Of a stretch of 64,000 nucleotides of DNA, positions 12,440 to 24,089 are shown piece by piece; position 1 is the stretch's first letter, and each line of letters begins with the position of its first letter. The stretch covers positions 326,970 through 390,969 of the forward strand of contig NW_027192212.1 of the NCBI RefSeq assembly GCF_041956535.1. The letters run 5' to 3'. A program made the translations under genes and the position numbers. The notes below the pieces were generated by a model. It searched no databases, was not told the DNA's origin, and was given only the letters and a program-made list of their open reading frames with translations. The stretch is from Calcarisporiella thermophila CBS 279.70 (lineage: Eukaryota; Calcarisporiellomycota).

Positions 12440-13378
12440 TTACAAGCGTGTTTCTTCACTCTTTTCACTGATATTTAGAATATCTTCACGTCGCTTCCCA
12501 TTAGTAGTTGGGATTTGATCGCTCTTCTTGCTAGTAGCTACAATAGATTGCTTTTGAACGAAATCTATTGTGGCAAGCAAGATATCAGACGAACGGCAGA
12601 GCTCTTGATGCAAGAAAAAATAGTGCTTCGGAGCAGCTGTACGTTCACCGATTTTAGCAGTAACTTGCGATTTGGAAGACTCGATTAAGCGCCATGTTGT
12701 CATAGGGCGTCCGGAAGATGGCTCAAGATCACCAAGAGTCGCTTTAGTTTCGTGGATACGCCCTAAAAACGTCAGCGTCTCCAGTGCAATCGGCGTCTTT
12801 GCGTTGATCTGCTCGGCTGTTAGGGTATCAACTTGAAATTTTATCACATAAGGCCCAAGTAACCAGTTAATTCTATGGAATTAAAATAGTTTGTAAGAAT
12901 AGCAGCAATAACTAAAAAAAAAATATCGCAATATATCGTACAGAAAAGTAGAAAGACTGCTGGTCGAAATAGCTAAGATTTAATCAAAATTAAACTTTTG
13001 TATTCTTTGGGGCAATCGAAGAAATATCAGATTACCTGCACCCGCTAATGCGCAACGAGCAGCCAATGTGATTTCCTCTGCTCCGACAATAAATATTAAT
13101 GGAGTCAATGCAAGAGAAGCTCCAAGAGAACACACAGAAAATATCTTTAAACGTTTTGCGACTGTTCCTAGAGGGCCGTAATATTGGGTTTTCGATGGCT
13201 GCAAATCAGATTTGGTAGCGATGTTATCCTTAAACGTTGCAAAATATTGTTGTTGCACGCATATTTGCTTGTAGTTGATCCAGCTGGGAGATTGCAAAGG
13301 ATTAAAACATGGACGGGATCGCGCAGCTCTATAGGTATACGACTGTCCAAGTCGGTGTGATGCACGAATGCAATTCAT
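12440..13378 (-). CDS. TMEM70-like mitochondrial inner-membrane protein
   Basis: The N-terminus is rich in Arg/Ser/Gln, like a mitochondrial leader. Next comes YYGPLGTVAKRLKIFSV and two hydrophobic stretches forming a hairpin (LGASLALTPLIFIVG and, across introns, LAGAISTSSLSTFLINWLL), then GPYVIKFQVD and a soluble tail with LTFLGRIHETKATLGDLE. This is the layout of the TMEM70/TMEM186/TMEM223 group; human TMEM70 assists assembly of the ATP synthase c-ring. Three exons are needed; the middle one (about 31 nt) supplies ISTSSLSTF and was chosen because it alone keeps phase. Assignment rests on motif layout, not on a search. Confidence 0.65.
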
Positions 13379-13581
13379 TCTATTATTTTTGTCGGATATA
13401 GTTTAAAGAATAAACAGTCGTAAAAAATTAAAAAGTAATAATTGAAGTTAATTTAAGGGTTGACGTGGAGTTAATTTAACAACTCTGTTTAAACGAAATC
13501 CTTAATTAGTGTCAAGCTATAATATCAGCTTTACCTTACATCAAATATCCATTAGCCACATTACCATCCAAAAGACCCTAT

Positions 13582-15135
13582 ATGCTATTGAGCGATAGCC
13601 TTTTTCCAGTTTCTGCTGATGCTAGTAGTCAAACTGCTTTTCAACCACAGAAATTTACAGAGGAAATTATACAACCACTTCCGATACAATACGCTAGCCG
13701 TTCGATGGATAACCATACAGAAGATACTGAAAAACCTGGCTACTGGATTAATCTACTCAGAAAAAATACACTTGATATTAATCTTCCTTTGTCACTGTCT
13801 CCAAAAGAGGGACGCGGAAAACACAAGGCGAGCGATACTGACCAAAACGATACTATATGCAAAAAAAAGACGCAAGTGAGAGCAGCAGTAGATAAAGCTC
13901 ATAGGAAAAAATCTCACAATAAAAAAAGCGACGGTCAAACAAAGCCAGCAGCTACAGCATTTGTGTTTTTTTCTCGATCCGAGAGGTTGATTTAGTTACT
14001 CCAAATATCTAGATTGTATGCTAATGTTTATTATAATTAGAGCGCGCGAGATACTCAAAGGTAAGCAAGGTAATAGAAATAAAATACTCGGAACAGTCTG
14101 GAGGGAAATGCCACAAGATGAAAAGAATGTATGCGTATATATACCTTTTATTTTAATATTGGATTTTATTTATTATCGAGTATATGCAGGACTATATTGA
14201 ACAATTTAAACGAGAGCGGGCTATATTAGCGAACACACCAATAACCAAGGCAAGCTTAAATATCATTTTGTATGTTTGAAAGTCGAATATGAATTGAATA
14301 TAGTTCAATTGGCGCTTCCGGTTCTTTTCCGCCTATATCGTGTCTTTTTGTTCTTTGTGGTTGTATGTATTGTGACCATTAGAAAACTCGTAGCCAAGAG
14401 CAAGATAACCCTGCACTTGTTAACAACGAAATAAACCCTTCGAAGAGCAGTCAAAAATCACCTATTCACACTTGGGCTGATTCTAATGGTGCTTCATTGC
14501 AACTTCCTCAAAATCCTGCAACTATTGCGAATCTATCACCTGGTCTTTATGAAGCAACCCTTGAGGCGGAATCTGGGAAATCCTACTTAAATACTTTTTC
14601 AAATAACCTGGCAATGCAAAATTGGCACCACAGAAATAACTCGATTCACCCTCAATATAGTCAAATGCCTATATCTGGACCTTTGTTTGGCGAATTCTGC
14701 GCATTGCCGATATTCGCACGCGAAGATAATATAGTCCAGCCTCTGAAAAACAGTTGGGATTTTTCAACCATTAAACTTGAAAGCTTGGATACGACCGGGT
14801 GGGACAACGCTTTTATTACACCTAACCTGGTGACTGACGAGATATATCCCCGCAAACCCGAGTATATTCGAAGATACATCGGAAATGATATAAATTTTCA
14901 GAGTTGTAGAATAGGTGCAAGACCTATAGACATGAATAGCCTTCACTATCGTCACTTGGTTAGCACTCCTGCAAAATTTTATCATCCTCAATCAGATATG
15001 CAGACACATCAAGTTGCGACAGTTTGTGAAAGAAATTTGATGCCTATGATGGGATATAACGCAAACTCTAGCTATACTTGGATTCAAAGGAAAGTTCCTT
15101 ACCTTAGCAATCAATTTTCGAGTGCTTGGTATTAA
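13582..15135 (+). CDS. HMG-box transcription regulator (MATA_HMG-like)
   Basis: Single HMG box in the middle of the protein. It starts KPAATAFVFFSRSERAREIL, continues NRNKILGTVWREMPQDEK, and ends DYIEQFKRERA. This is the fungal mating-type/sex-determination style box (KxPxAFxxFSR...ILGxxWR...). Four exons: the box is split by introns at about 13988 and 14129. A further intron at 14250-14382 begins with GC instead of GT. The N-terminal region holds a basic stretch before the box; the roughly 250-residue C-terminal region is Asn/Ser/Pro-rich and has no recognised domain. It is divergent from the TMEM70-like gene (203 bp). Neighbours are not the TPT transporter/RNA helicase of the Mucoromycota sex locus, so a mating role is only a possibility. 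Confidence 0.78.
14250..14382 (+). other. Predicted GC-AG intron in the HMG-box gene
   Basis: The exon ends ...ACCAAG and the intron opens GCAAGC, matching the strong consensus seen around GC donors. It ends CCATTAG. Removing 133 nt keeps the frame from TPITK into KTRSQEQD and on to the 3' ORF. No GT donor nearby keeps this frame. Confidence 0.6.
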
Positions 15136-15790
15136 TGCAACTAGTAGATATAGCTATTCTCAATTATTTTATCCGATAATTTCTGTCAAATTCTAAAGAG
15201 TACGGTTTTAAATGGTTTTACGTTCAATAAAAATCAATATGGCACCATTGAAATTCCAGGTAAATTTATGTAAAAAAAATAATACAAATTGTCAGTCGTA
15301 AATATTATTAAACAGTCGACTCATATTTTTTGCTCTACTATGTGATAGCATTTAATCCTTCCTAGTTTACCTCAAATTTCTGTGTAATTTTATTTACAAT
15401 ATTCTAGGTGATATTCTATATTGTCATCTGTTTATTATTTTATCTTATTCCAATTTTTACATCTCGAGAATTCTAATTAAATAGATAAATATTAGTATCG
15501 ATGACGTCACCCGACGCAATAGGTTAGCTTTTATGACGGTTCTATTAAGATGGTGTTTATTTAGGTAGCCTCTAAAAGTAAATTCAACGGCGGTTTTTAA
15601 TCGCAATTCTTCTCGATTGTCGGATATCTTTACATCCTTTCTTGTTGCTCAGATTTTCACACAATCCATCCCAACACGTGTCCTCTCTTTTCTTCTTCAC
15701 ATAACCCCATTTTCCCCATTCAATAACGTCTCGAGTGCATGTCTTGCACATCTTATTTACTTTAGTTAAAAAGCAAATTTTGAATATAAG
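15136..15790. other. Intergenic region upstream of the nucleoporin gene
   Basis: Begins with the 3' flank of the HMG gene, which contains an AATAAA-like element around 15227. The second half is the nucleoporin promoter and includes a TGACGTCA palindrome. No other gene seen. Confidence 0.45.
15502..15509. promoter_or_regulatory. CRE palindrome TGACGTCA
   Basis: A perfect 8-bp ATF/CREB-type site lies 282 bp before the nucleoporin start. bZIP factors of the ATF/CREB class bind this sequence. A single site may be chance; no binding evidence exists here. Confidence 0.3.
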
Positions 15791-18700
15791 ATGAGTAAAA
15801 GGGCAAACGATTTTGATGACAATCGTGCAGGAAAAAGAGGATCCGGTGGTGATCTGCCCTCTGATCAAGAGTTCGATCAATCTGTAAGGGAGTTGTAAAA
15901 GAAATATTTTTATTTCGGATCCATAACACCACTTTTTATTGTGTGTAGTCCACTGGTGATCAATCTTCTCAACAGGCTTCAGCCGATGTCCTTGCAAACA
16001 GAACGTAAGCTTTGGGTGAACCATATTGACGTCTATCAAAATTTTAACAATATTTTATTATAATTAAATACAGTATTAAAAAACCAAGATCCCTCCGCGA
16101 TCGCCTTGGCCCGAAGGTAGGAAACATATTTTCAGCGCAAGAGTTTACATTTTCTAATTCTGCTTCATATAGGCTTTACAAAATTCTGCCAATACTTCGT
16201 CAACTACTCCTATATCTGGATTCAGCTTTGGAAATTCAGTACAAGGTAAAATAAGATTTTACAATTTTTGAATATGCATTCTAACTCTTCTGCTACAGCA
16301 AAGCCAATGTCTGCATTTTCTTTCACCGCCCCCACCTCTTCTTTAATTAACACAACATCAGCGAACGAGCCAACTAGCAAACCTGATAGCGAAAATTTGT
16401 TTGGGAATTCGATTTTCAAAGGATTTGGGGCCTCTGCTGAGGGTTCGGCACCTACAAGTAACAATACAATGCCTTCAGCTATGACTTCGTTCACGTTTGG
16501 TGCACCAGCTTCAAAAACGGAGGAAAATGATAAACCTAAACCCACTCCTGCATTTGGCTTTTCTTTTGGTTCTTCAGCGCCGTCAAAGGAAACTGCTACT
16601 GAAAAACCTGCGTTTTCGTTTGGTGCATTTTCTAACCTCCAAAAGTCGAATGTATCTACCAAGCTCGATGCACCAACTATACCTCAATTTGGTACATTGT
16701 CGGCGGAAAAGAAAGATTCAACAGAGACTCCAGGATTTTCAATTGCGCAAACACATGCTCCATCTTTTGGCACTTTTGCAAAGTCGCAGGCTAATGAACC
16801 TACCATAACCCCAAATCCCCCCGTGTTTTCTTTTGGTGGACCGGGAGCTCAGAAAGGCGTACCGAATATACAGCAAAATGCTGCACCTGTGAATTCGGGG
16901 TTGTTTTCTATAAGTGCACCCGCTGATGCCCAAAAGAAGGAAGAGTCGGGTAAACTAGCGACTTCTCCAGAACTCAAAAGTGTTTCCCCGGTGAAAGGCG
17001 ATGATACGAATGCTATGAAACCCCCTATATTTTCATTCAGTGGCCTAAATGCTCCGCAGAAGGTCGACACCAAACTCGATACTGCTGCCACTCCTTTCGG
17101 TGCGCCTTTTAATGAGAATAAGAATGACCTTATAAAAAAAGCGCCCATGGTTCCGTTCGGTGCCTCTCTTAGCAAGGACGAGAAAAACTCCGCTAATATC
17201 ACAACTACAACTCCATTTGCATTTGGTTCTATTACGACTAAGGCGGATACAACAGCTATTAAAACACCACAGTTTTTTGTTGAAACAACACTTGAGAGCA
17301 ATGCAACAAATAAATATCCAATATCGAAGACCGAGCCAGCTATCTCTCAATCTAGTGTGCCTGATTCTCATCCAAGTTTACTTGGCGAAGGATCTGTAAT
17401 TGCCGATACCACCATGGCGGATGTAAGCACTGTCTTGGATGTTCCAACGAATACTGTTGCCAAAGAAACGATTGCCCGTAAAGAAAAACTATTCAAACAT
17501 TTGCGAGCATTGAATATCAAGTTGCTGAAGCACATGGAGAATCATCTAAAGACGGATGAGCTCTGCGATTTTACCCAAGCATTTGAACTATATTTGCGAC
17601 GCAGGAGAGAGCTTACATCTGAGTATCAGGATGTGATATCTACAGCCCCTTCCAGCACTGTATCACCTAAGTTTTCATCTACTTCTTTACCCAATTCACA
17701 GGGCATCAATCCTCCTCTTCTTGCAACTTCTATTTCGTCCAAATCTGCTACTGCTATGCCTGGCGAGGCTTCTAACGATAAGATTATCTCCACACAGAAG
17801 CCCAAAGGTTTTGCGCCATTTGTTCCGCGAACAGAGACACAAGATGAGGCTGTCAGTAGCTTCAAACCTATCTCTCTAGAAAAAGCAAAGTTTACTCCGT
17901 TTGCCCCGCCTTCGAGCAGCATTACCTCTACCACTCTATCCGAAAATAAGACAACTGAGAAAGAGAGCACTGAAACGTCCTTTGAAGCGAAGCCAAGTGA
18001 ACCTGCAAAACCCGCACCGTTGGCAAGCTTTTCATTTGGAATTCCAGTTAATAATAGCAAGACAGAGGTGACTAAAGAGGCCGGTCAGACTAAGATTACA
18101 TTTGGCGCAAAGCCTGCTCAACCAACTGTTGAACCGGAGAAGTCCGAATCTTCGACTAGCTTTACGTTTGGAACAACTACCGAGCCGAAAGCAAATGCCT
18201 TTGGCTTTACTGCACCCGTTAAATCTCAGTTTGGTTTGTCTAATACAATAAAGGATGATGCGCCAGCTAAATCAACGACATCGTCGGGTTTCACATTTGG
18301 TGCTTCTACGCCTGCAACAAGTGGGACAGTTAATCCTTCTTCATCCTCTGGCTTCTTTTTCGGGATCCCTGCCACAGACAATGCCACCGAGAGTGGACGT
18401 TCTGCTTTCTCTACTGGATTTTCCTTTGGATCTATAAAAAATACTAGTTTAGAGGGTAAATCTCCTTCAGTGTCTTCGAGATCGGCTGGTGCGCCGTCAT
18501 TATTCAGTGCAGGAACAAATTTGAAACTGTCAGAAGAGAAACCAGCTGCTCCATTCAGTTTTGGTACGGCAATAGCTGAGACCACAAAATTCGCTCCACC
18601 TACTAGCACTTCCACTGCATCAAGCGCTATTGAAGCCAATAAGTCGACTCCGGTTCTATCATCAAAACAAGATGGGTTAAAATTCAAGGCTACTCCAATT

Positions 18701-19450
18701 TTCGGTAATTCCAGTCCTGCGCAAGAGGGAACTCTTCCGGTGTCTGAATCTACCCAGCCTAGTTCCACTGGTTTCGCCGCTAAGTCGGGTGATACCCCAT
18801 CGTCTTTACCTTTGAGTGCAGTGGCCGGAACGACGGCCATTGAGAAACCATCTAATGCTAGCGACACAGCTCAAAAAGAAGGTCCTACGAGCCAGGTATT
18901 CATATTTATATTTAGTTTAATAATTTCAGCTATTTTCTAACTCGCTCATTCCTTCCTCTACAAAAAGCAACAAGAAGAAACGGAAAACGCTCCTGTCCCG
19001 GCCTCACCTCCCAGAACGGAGCTAGTATCGCGAGGCGATGGAGAGGAGTCCGAAGAAACTGTTCATTCTGTGCGCTGCATTCTCTTTAAATTCAAAGAGA
19101 AAGAAAAAGGTGGCGATTTTGCGAATTTGGGCATTGGGTTGTTTAAAGTGAATGAGGATAATGAAACTCGGAAGCGAAGAATTCTTATCCGCGCTGAGCG
19201 TACTGGTAAACTACTAATGGTAAGCACTTTACTTTTTTTTTTTCTAGCAGCTTGATTAATGCTTTTTTTTTTTCAGAACACTTATTTCTATCCAGGCATG
19301 AAATTCAAAATGAATGAGGATAATTCGAGAGTATTTATATCATTTGGACTGTTTGAGGAAGGAAAAATCCAAAGGTATCTAGTGCGTATCAAGAAAAAAG
19401 AAGATGCCGAAGAGCTTTTAGATATTTTAAACAAAAGCGTCGACTCCTAG
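15791..19450 (+). CDS. NUP2: FG-repeat nucleoporin with N-terminal Nup50-like and C-terminal RanBP1 domain
   Basis: Mobile nucleoporin at the nuclear basket that releases importin-alpha cargo. The N-terminus MSKRANDFDDNRAGKRG and the later ADVLANRTIKKPRSLRDRLG match the Nup2/Nup50 importin-alpha-binding region. The large middle exon (ends about 18894) is Ser/Thr/Pro-rich with numerous FxFG and FG motifs (FSFG, FTFG, FAFG, FGF). The C-terminal RanBP1 domain starts after an intron (VHSVRCILFKFKEKEKG), continues GIGLFKVN and RILIRAERTGKLLMNTYFYP, and ends LVRIKKKEDAEELLD. About seven exons; small 5' exons were joined by phase. Protein of about 1,000 residues, larger than yeast Nup2 (about 720). 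The middle part has one helical island at 17460-17640 (RKEKLFKHLRALNIKLLKHM). Confidence 0.88.
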
Positions 19451-19788
19451 TTTAATTTATTTCTTTCTATCTGGTGTAAGTGTATGGTTAAGGGAGAAGT
19501 GAATTTGAACTTTTTTCCTTGATTTGAGTTTGTTTGCGGAAACTTGGAGATGTATATACAAAGCTTATTTTAATATGAACTCTCTAAAACTTATTTCAAT
19601 TATTACCCTGACTAAAGAAGACTGTATAATGTGCTGTAAATTACGGACAAAACTCGAGATGTCAAAAAAAAGGTATTTTTATTAAAAACATATACAATGA
19701 GAGGGAAAACAAAACGAAACTAAACTTTCCCAAAACGAAAACAAAACATAATATATAAAAAGCATGTAATAATACCACTTCTATAAAA
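19451..19788. other. Convergent 3' flank, no gene seen
   Basis: AT-rich spacer between the ends of the nucleoporin (+) and phosphodiesterase (-) genes. Poly-A runs suggest 3' UTRs on both strands. Confidence 0.45.
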
Positions 19789-22713
19789 TCACTTTTTCCT
19801 AATCTCATGCAAGGTCACATGTGAACGGAACATTCGTTCTAATCCCACTTCACCCTCCATCTTCTGTCGTGTTCGTTGGTGATACCCTTTTAACGAGACT
19901 CCTAACAAGCCTCCCTGATTCGACGAACTTGGAGGGGAAGAGTGGTTGGTCAAAGAAGTGGAGCTTTGTTGCATTGCTGACTTAGCCCAGCCATTCAATC
20001 GTGAACGGGGATCGCTATTATGCAGCAGGGTATTTCCGCCGCCATCATTTGCGGATTCGGACGAGTTAGGTTTGGTATGCTACATCAATTCTACAGTTAA
20101 AGGCTTTTGCTATGAAATACATGGAATGCGTAGTAGTACCCTCGGAAATTGAGTGTCCGATGATGAAGTCGGTAGATTATGCAAATTGACAGGCGATGAC
20201 AACCTTTCTATGGGCTTTTCGAGCTTTTCAGGTAGAGGTACTCGTTTCAAGGTGTCTAATAAAACCACAGTGGTAAATCAATTCCGATTATGCATCATTT
20301 TCCTCTTTACCATTCAAGGACACAGTTAGAGGTTTTTTACTGCTCTCTGCTACACCGATTTTCCGCACTTCCCAGATCTTCTTATTCGCTTGCATGTAAT
20401 CGACGCAATATTCTAGTTCTAAATTATGCATAAATTTGGGATTAATGGCCATCCAACAAAAACAATCTCTGGCCATGTTTACCAGGTATAAGATCCTGCA
20501 CCACTTCATAGAGAGGAAGCGCAATACCCGATATGAAACCAATTTGTGAATCAGCGAGAGTCACTTTTTCCCTATCAAACATCGGCAGCACAGGCAGTTC
20601 TATTTCACGCTCCAGATCACCCTGACTCGTAAATTCTTCAAGGAGTCGTTTTGACCACCACTGAGCAACATGAAAAGGCCGAGCACAATTGCTGATATCC
20701 GCGCATTTAATTAAAGCACCGCAAATTAGTAAGCGTTCTTGCTCCATATCTGCTGGCTCGCCCTCGGCTTTAAATCGATTAATTTGATCCTTGAGTTTAG
20801 AAATGTAGTCCCAGTGAAGTGCCATGTCAGTCGCCAACACAGAACTGGTGATGATTTTTCGGAAGCCTAATTATTTAAATACGGCCAGGACAGTATGAGG
20901 ACTTTTCCTATGCATATACGTTTTGCAATAGTACGCACCCATGTATTTCGCATCAGTTGAGTCACAATCCAGGCCGCAAAACCCATGCTTTTTCAAGAGT
21001 TGAAAAAGCGCCATAGAATGGAAATTCTCCAAGACGGATCGGTCGTTATAGAGCATTGCGAGAGGACACTCCAAGTTGATCTATACAAACCGAAAATTAA
21101 TCATACAACGTACTGAAAACTATTTACAAAAACTATGTACCAGGAATAAGTTATTCACTCCAGGATGTCCAACGTCGTGACCGATAGTGGCGACCAGAAG
21201 CGCAAGAATATCAATCGGTCTAAACAGCTGCTGCACCCTGAAGCCATCCTTGAAATTAGATATTGACCGGCGTCGAAATCTTGGACGAGTAGGAAGCGTT
21301 GGGCTACCCTCTCCGAGTGGTGGTAGCAGCCCCATTTGTAGTAAAAAGTAATAAGTGGATTGTAGTACATCAACGGCATGTACGAAATTATGATAGGGAT
21401 TGGTGTGGTGGTAGGTATTGCGAATCGCAAAGATAAATCGCTGGAGCAATTCTGCAAAGGAAAAAGATGTTAATATAGCTGGGTAGGAAAAAGGGAAGCA
21501 AGGGGAAAAAGTACCCTTATTAACAAAATCCGGGTCATCTACAAGAGTAACCGCTTGCTCTAACATGAGATAAACGCATCGCAGCAAATCTTCCTCGGTC
21601 ATCTCTTGCGGCCAAAAATCCCAGCTACACACGCGGGACTTCAAATAATTAACTCGCTCCTCATCGGCAGCCGCATCCAAACTAAATTACCAGCATTAAT
21701 ATTGCGTCAGGCGTATAGAGAACCGCTAATATTACCATAAGAAATTGTACTGTTCGACAGATGCCAGACTCGGATTGAAGTATTCCAGCAAAATATCACA
21801 TAACCTAAAAATAAAAATAAAATTAAAATTAGCACGAGAGAACTCTAAACTATTCGAATGGATCAAAAGAGGGAATTAATATGGGGGAAATGGCTACCAT
21901 TGATCATTTACAAATATGTCCCGCCAGCGGTCTTGGAGATGGTTCCAGGGTCTTACACGTTGAGATGAAGTAGGAACACTACCGATTGCTCTGCTTGAAA
22001 AAGTCGGTTTATTTCGAATCGGTTGATATCTGAAGAGATTCTATATTTTAAAGATTGAGGTTATAAAATGCCCATCAGAGTCTTCATTTTATTACACATA
22101 CCAAAAATAATGTCCGTATCGTCTCTCGTCGCAGCGGTTTTATTAAATAATCTGCAGCACCTTCTCTTAGACACTGAAGCATGAGTTTCTGAGTATCATC
22201 TTTCGAACAAGCTGTTGCAAAAAAAATTAGAATAAGCAAATATATAATAATGAAAATAATACGGACCAACTGGAACTACGTTATGCAGTTTGCCAGACTC
22301 GATTTCTCTTGTAATCCTCCGTAAAAAATTTATTGAACTTAAATTATCGGGTTCAGCTGAGGTGTAATCAAGATCGATGAGAAGTATGGTAGGCAATACA
22401 CCGACACGCGGTCGACGATCGAGATAATCAAGGGCACGATTCCCCGATGAGATGAAAATAACTAAAATTTGAATTCTCATAAGTTTAAATTATCGAATAT
22501 TACAGGAGAAAAAAATAAAATAAAATCCATACCCTCGGCGAAAGATTCAAGGAGCATTTCTGTTAATTCATCAGCTGGCTGTTCGGTGTCGCATGCAGAG
22601 TCTGGATGTTCACGCTGTCGGTAGGTAAGAGTACTATTGGGCTGCCCAGAAAGGGTGGAGTCGACCACCAGGATCGAGCATCGCGTTAGATCCATACAGT
22701 AAAAATCATACAA
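19789..22713 (-). CDS. Receiver-domain cyclic-nucleotide phosphodiesterase (RegA-like)
   Basis: Fusion of a two-component receiver domain to a class I 3',5'-cyclic nucleotide phosphodiesterase. Receiver: CSILVVDS; the beta-3 strand TILLIDLDYTS with a phospho-acceptor Asp (about 22370); a Ser/Lys segment CSKDDTQ; and YLIKPLRRET with the conserved Lys. Catalytic domain: HNFVHAVDVLQ, IGHDVGHPGVNN (the HD metal motif), LYNDRSVLENFHS, KYMGFRKIITSSVLATDMA, LIKCADISNCARP (metal-binding Asp) and ADSQIGFISGIALPLYE with the invariant Gln. All active-site residues I look for are present. About eleven exons. The tail after NKKIWEV is Ser/Pro-rich; two weak final introns were used to extend it to the stop at 19789, otherwise the protein ends at 20288. 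Start is 22713 or 22695. Confidence 0.85.
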
Positions 22714-23121
22714 GACACTTTCTTGTGCAAGGAAATAATAGCGTGGAGATAGAATGTAGAGAGAGGTTGGGGGGAGAAAAGAGAGGACAAAGTATATAAC
22801 GTGAATGCTAAATGCTTAAAAATCTTGATCTGTAATATATATATTTCAATCAAAGCATTGAAAAGTCTGCTCCTTGATTAAAAACAATATGTATAGAATA
22901 AAAAATACACAATAGCTTTAAGCCGTACGGCTATAGATTACTAGGGGAGCTACTTGCAATATACCAGGAGTTTAGAACGGTTTTCTCTCTGTTCTGCCTC
23001 CACAAACAAACAAGCGGAGATTGCCTTCCTTGCCGTTAATTCGCTCGAAAATGAAAACGTCATCAATTTGAGCATAAAATAGGGCATAGAAAAGTCATAT
23101 TCAGGTATACATAATGAAGTG
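22714..23121. other. Divergent promoter region
   Basis: Lies between the starts of the phosphodiesterase (-) and GPS2-like (+) genes. It contains AT-rich and purine-rich stretches. No further ORF supported. Confidence 0.4.
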
Positions 23122-24089
23122 ATGGACGGAACAGGAGCTACGACAGGCATATCGAGAGCCAGCCACCATAGAGATGCAGATGCCTCCACTTTGGTACCAA
23201 AAATCATCGGCAATGAAACAGCCCTAGCTGGTATTGGACTAGAACGAGGAGACGATGAGGACAAGGGATCTGAAGACGAAGAAATAACTGAGGCGGGGAT
23301 GACGGAGAAAGAAATAGAGGACAAGCTAGAAGAATTGCGCGAAGAGAAGCACCGATTATTCTTGATCCTTAAACAAATGATTACAGCACGAGAAAAACAG
23401 AAAGAACAGCAACTTAACACAGCCGAAAAACCATTTGGAACAAGGTAAAACCCCTGTGATCTTCGTTCATAATATGCACATAGAGTAATATGTTTATTTA
23501 TATTAAAAGTAACACATTATCATCGACATCGCCCAATTTTCCTTCGACACAGTCATCAGAGCATCCCATTTCAACTCGCCCTATCGTGGAACGCACCACT
23601 CCAGATGCGCGATTACCACCTGGAATAAACCAATCTCCCGACGCAAAAACACTTGCTCTGAATTCATATTCGGATATATCACCAGCAAAACGACAGCGTA
23701 CTCCCTCACCCCCAGGCACAGCTCATAAACAAGCTCGGCGCGATTACTGGGCTCGCGAAATGAGCATGGTTCCACCACCAACAGCAAGCGCGGCTGCAGT
23801 AGCTGGCCCAATGGGAAGACGAGGTAGATCTTATGGGCGAAACTACCATAATCGCTCCATGCAATCGCATGTTCGCCCTTACCAGCGACCGCCGCCACCA
23901 CCAGTCCCTCACCCTCCATCCTTATCCTCTCCTATCTCGCATTCCGCTTCTTCTTCTCTACCAGGAAGATCCATCATTTCAAATAGGCAGCCTCCACCTC
24001 CTGGTGGCACCAGCAGCAGAATTCCACCTCCAATGCCTCGAATGGCAATGAGACCCGCCCCTCATCCTCCTCCAGGAACACGTCACTGA
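23122..24089 (+). CDS. GPS2-like coiled-coil protein with proline-rich tail
   Basis: Two exons. The first has a coiled coil centred on KEIEDKLEELREEKHRLFLI, followed by LKQMITAREKQKEQQ. This resembles the LEEKLxxLxEEKHQLFLQLKKVL block of GPS2 (G-protein pathway suppressor 2), a subunit of the animal NCoR/SMRT corepressor. The second exon has an SPAKRQRTPSPP basic/SP motif, an RRGRSYGRNYHNRS segment and a long proline-rich end (PPPPPVPHPP, PPPPGG). The intron at about 23445-23508 joins GT to SNTLSSTSP. Likely nuclear; corepressor function is inferred only from the coil. An upstream first exon cannot be excluded because no stop closes the frame just before the ATG. Confidence 0.5.

Noticed and set aside
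20288-20542. Ending the phosphodiesterase at 20288
   Set aside because: Possible, but two GT-AG introns extend the frame in phase into a Ser/Pro-rich tail to 19789; kept as an alternative in the entry.
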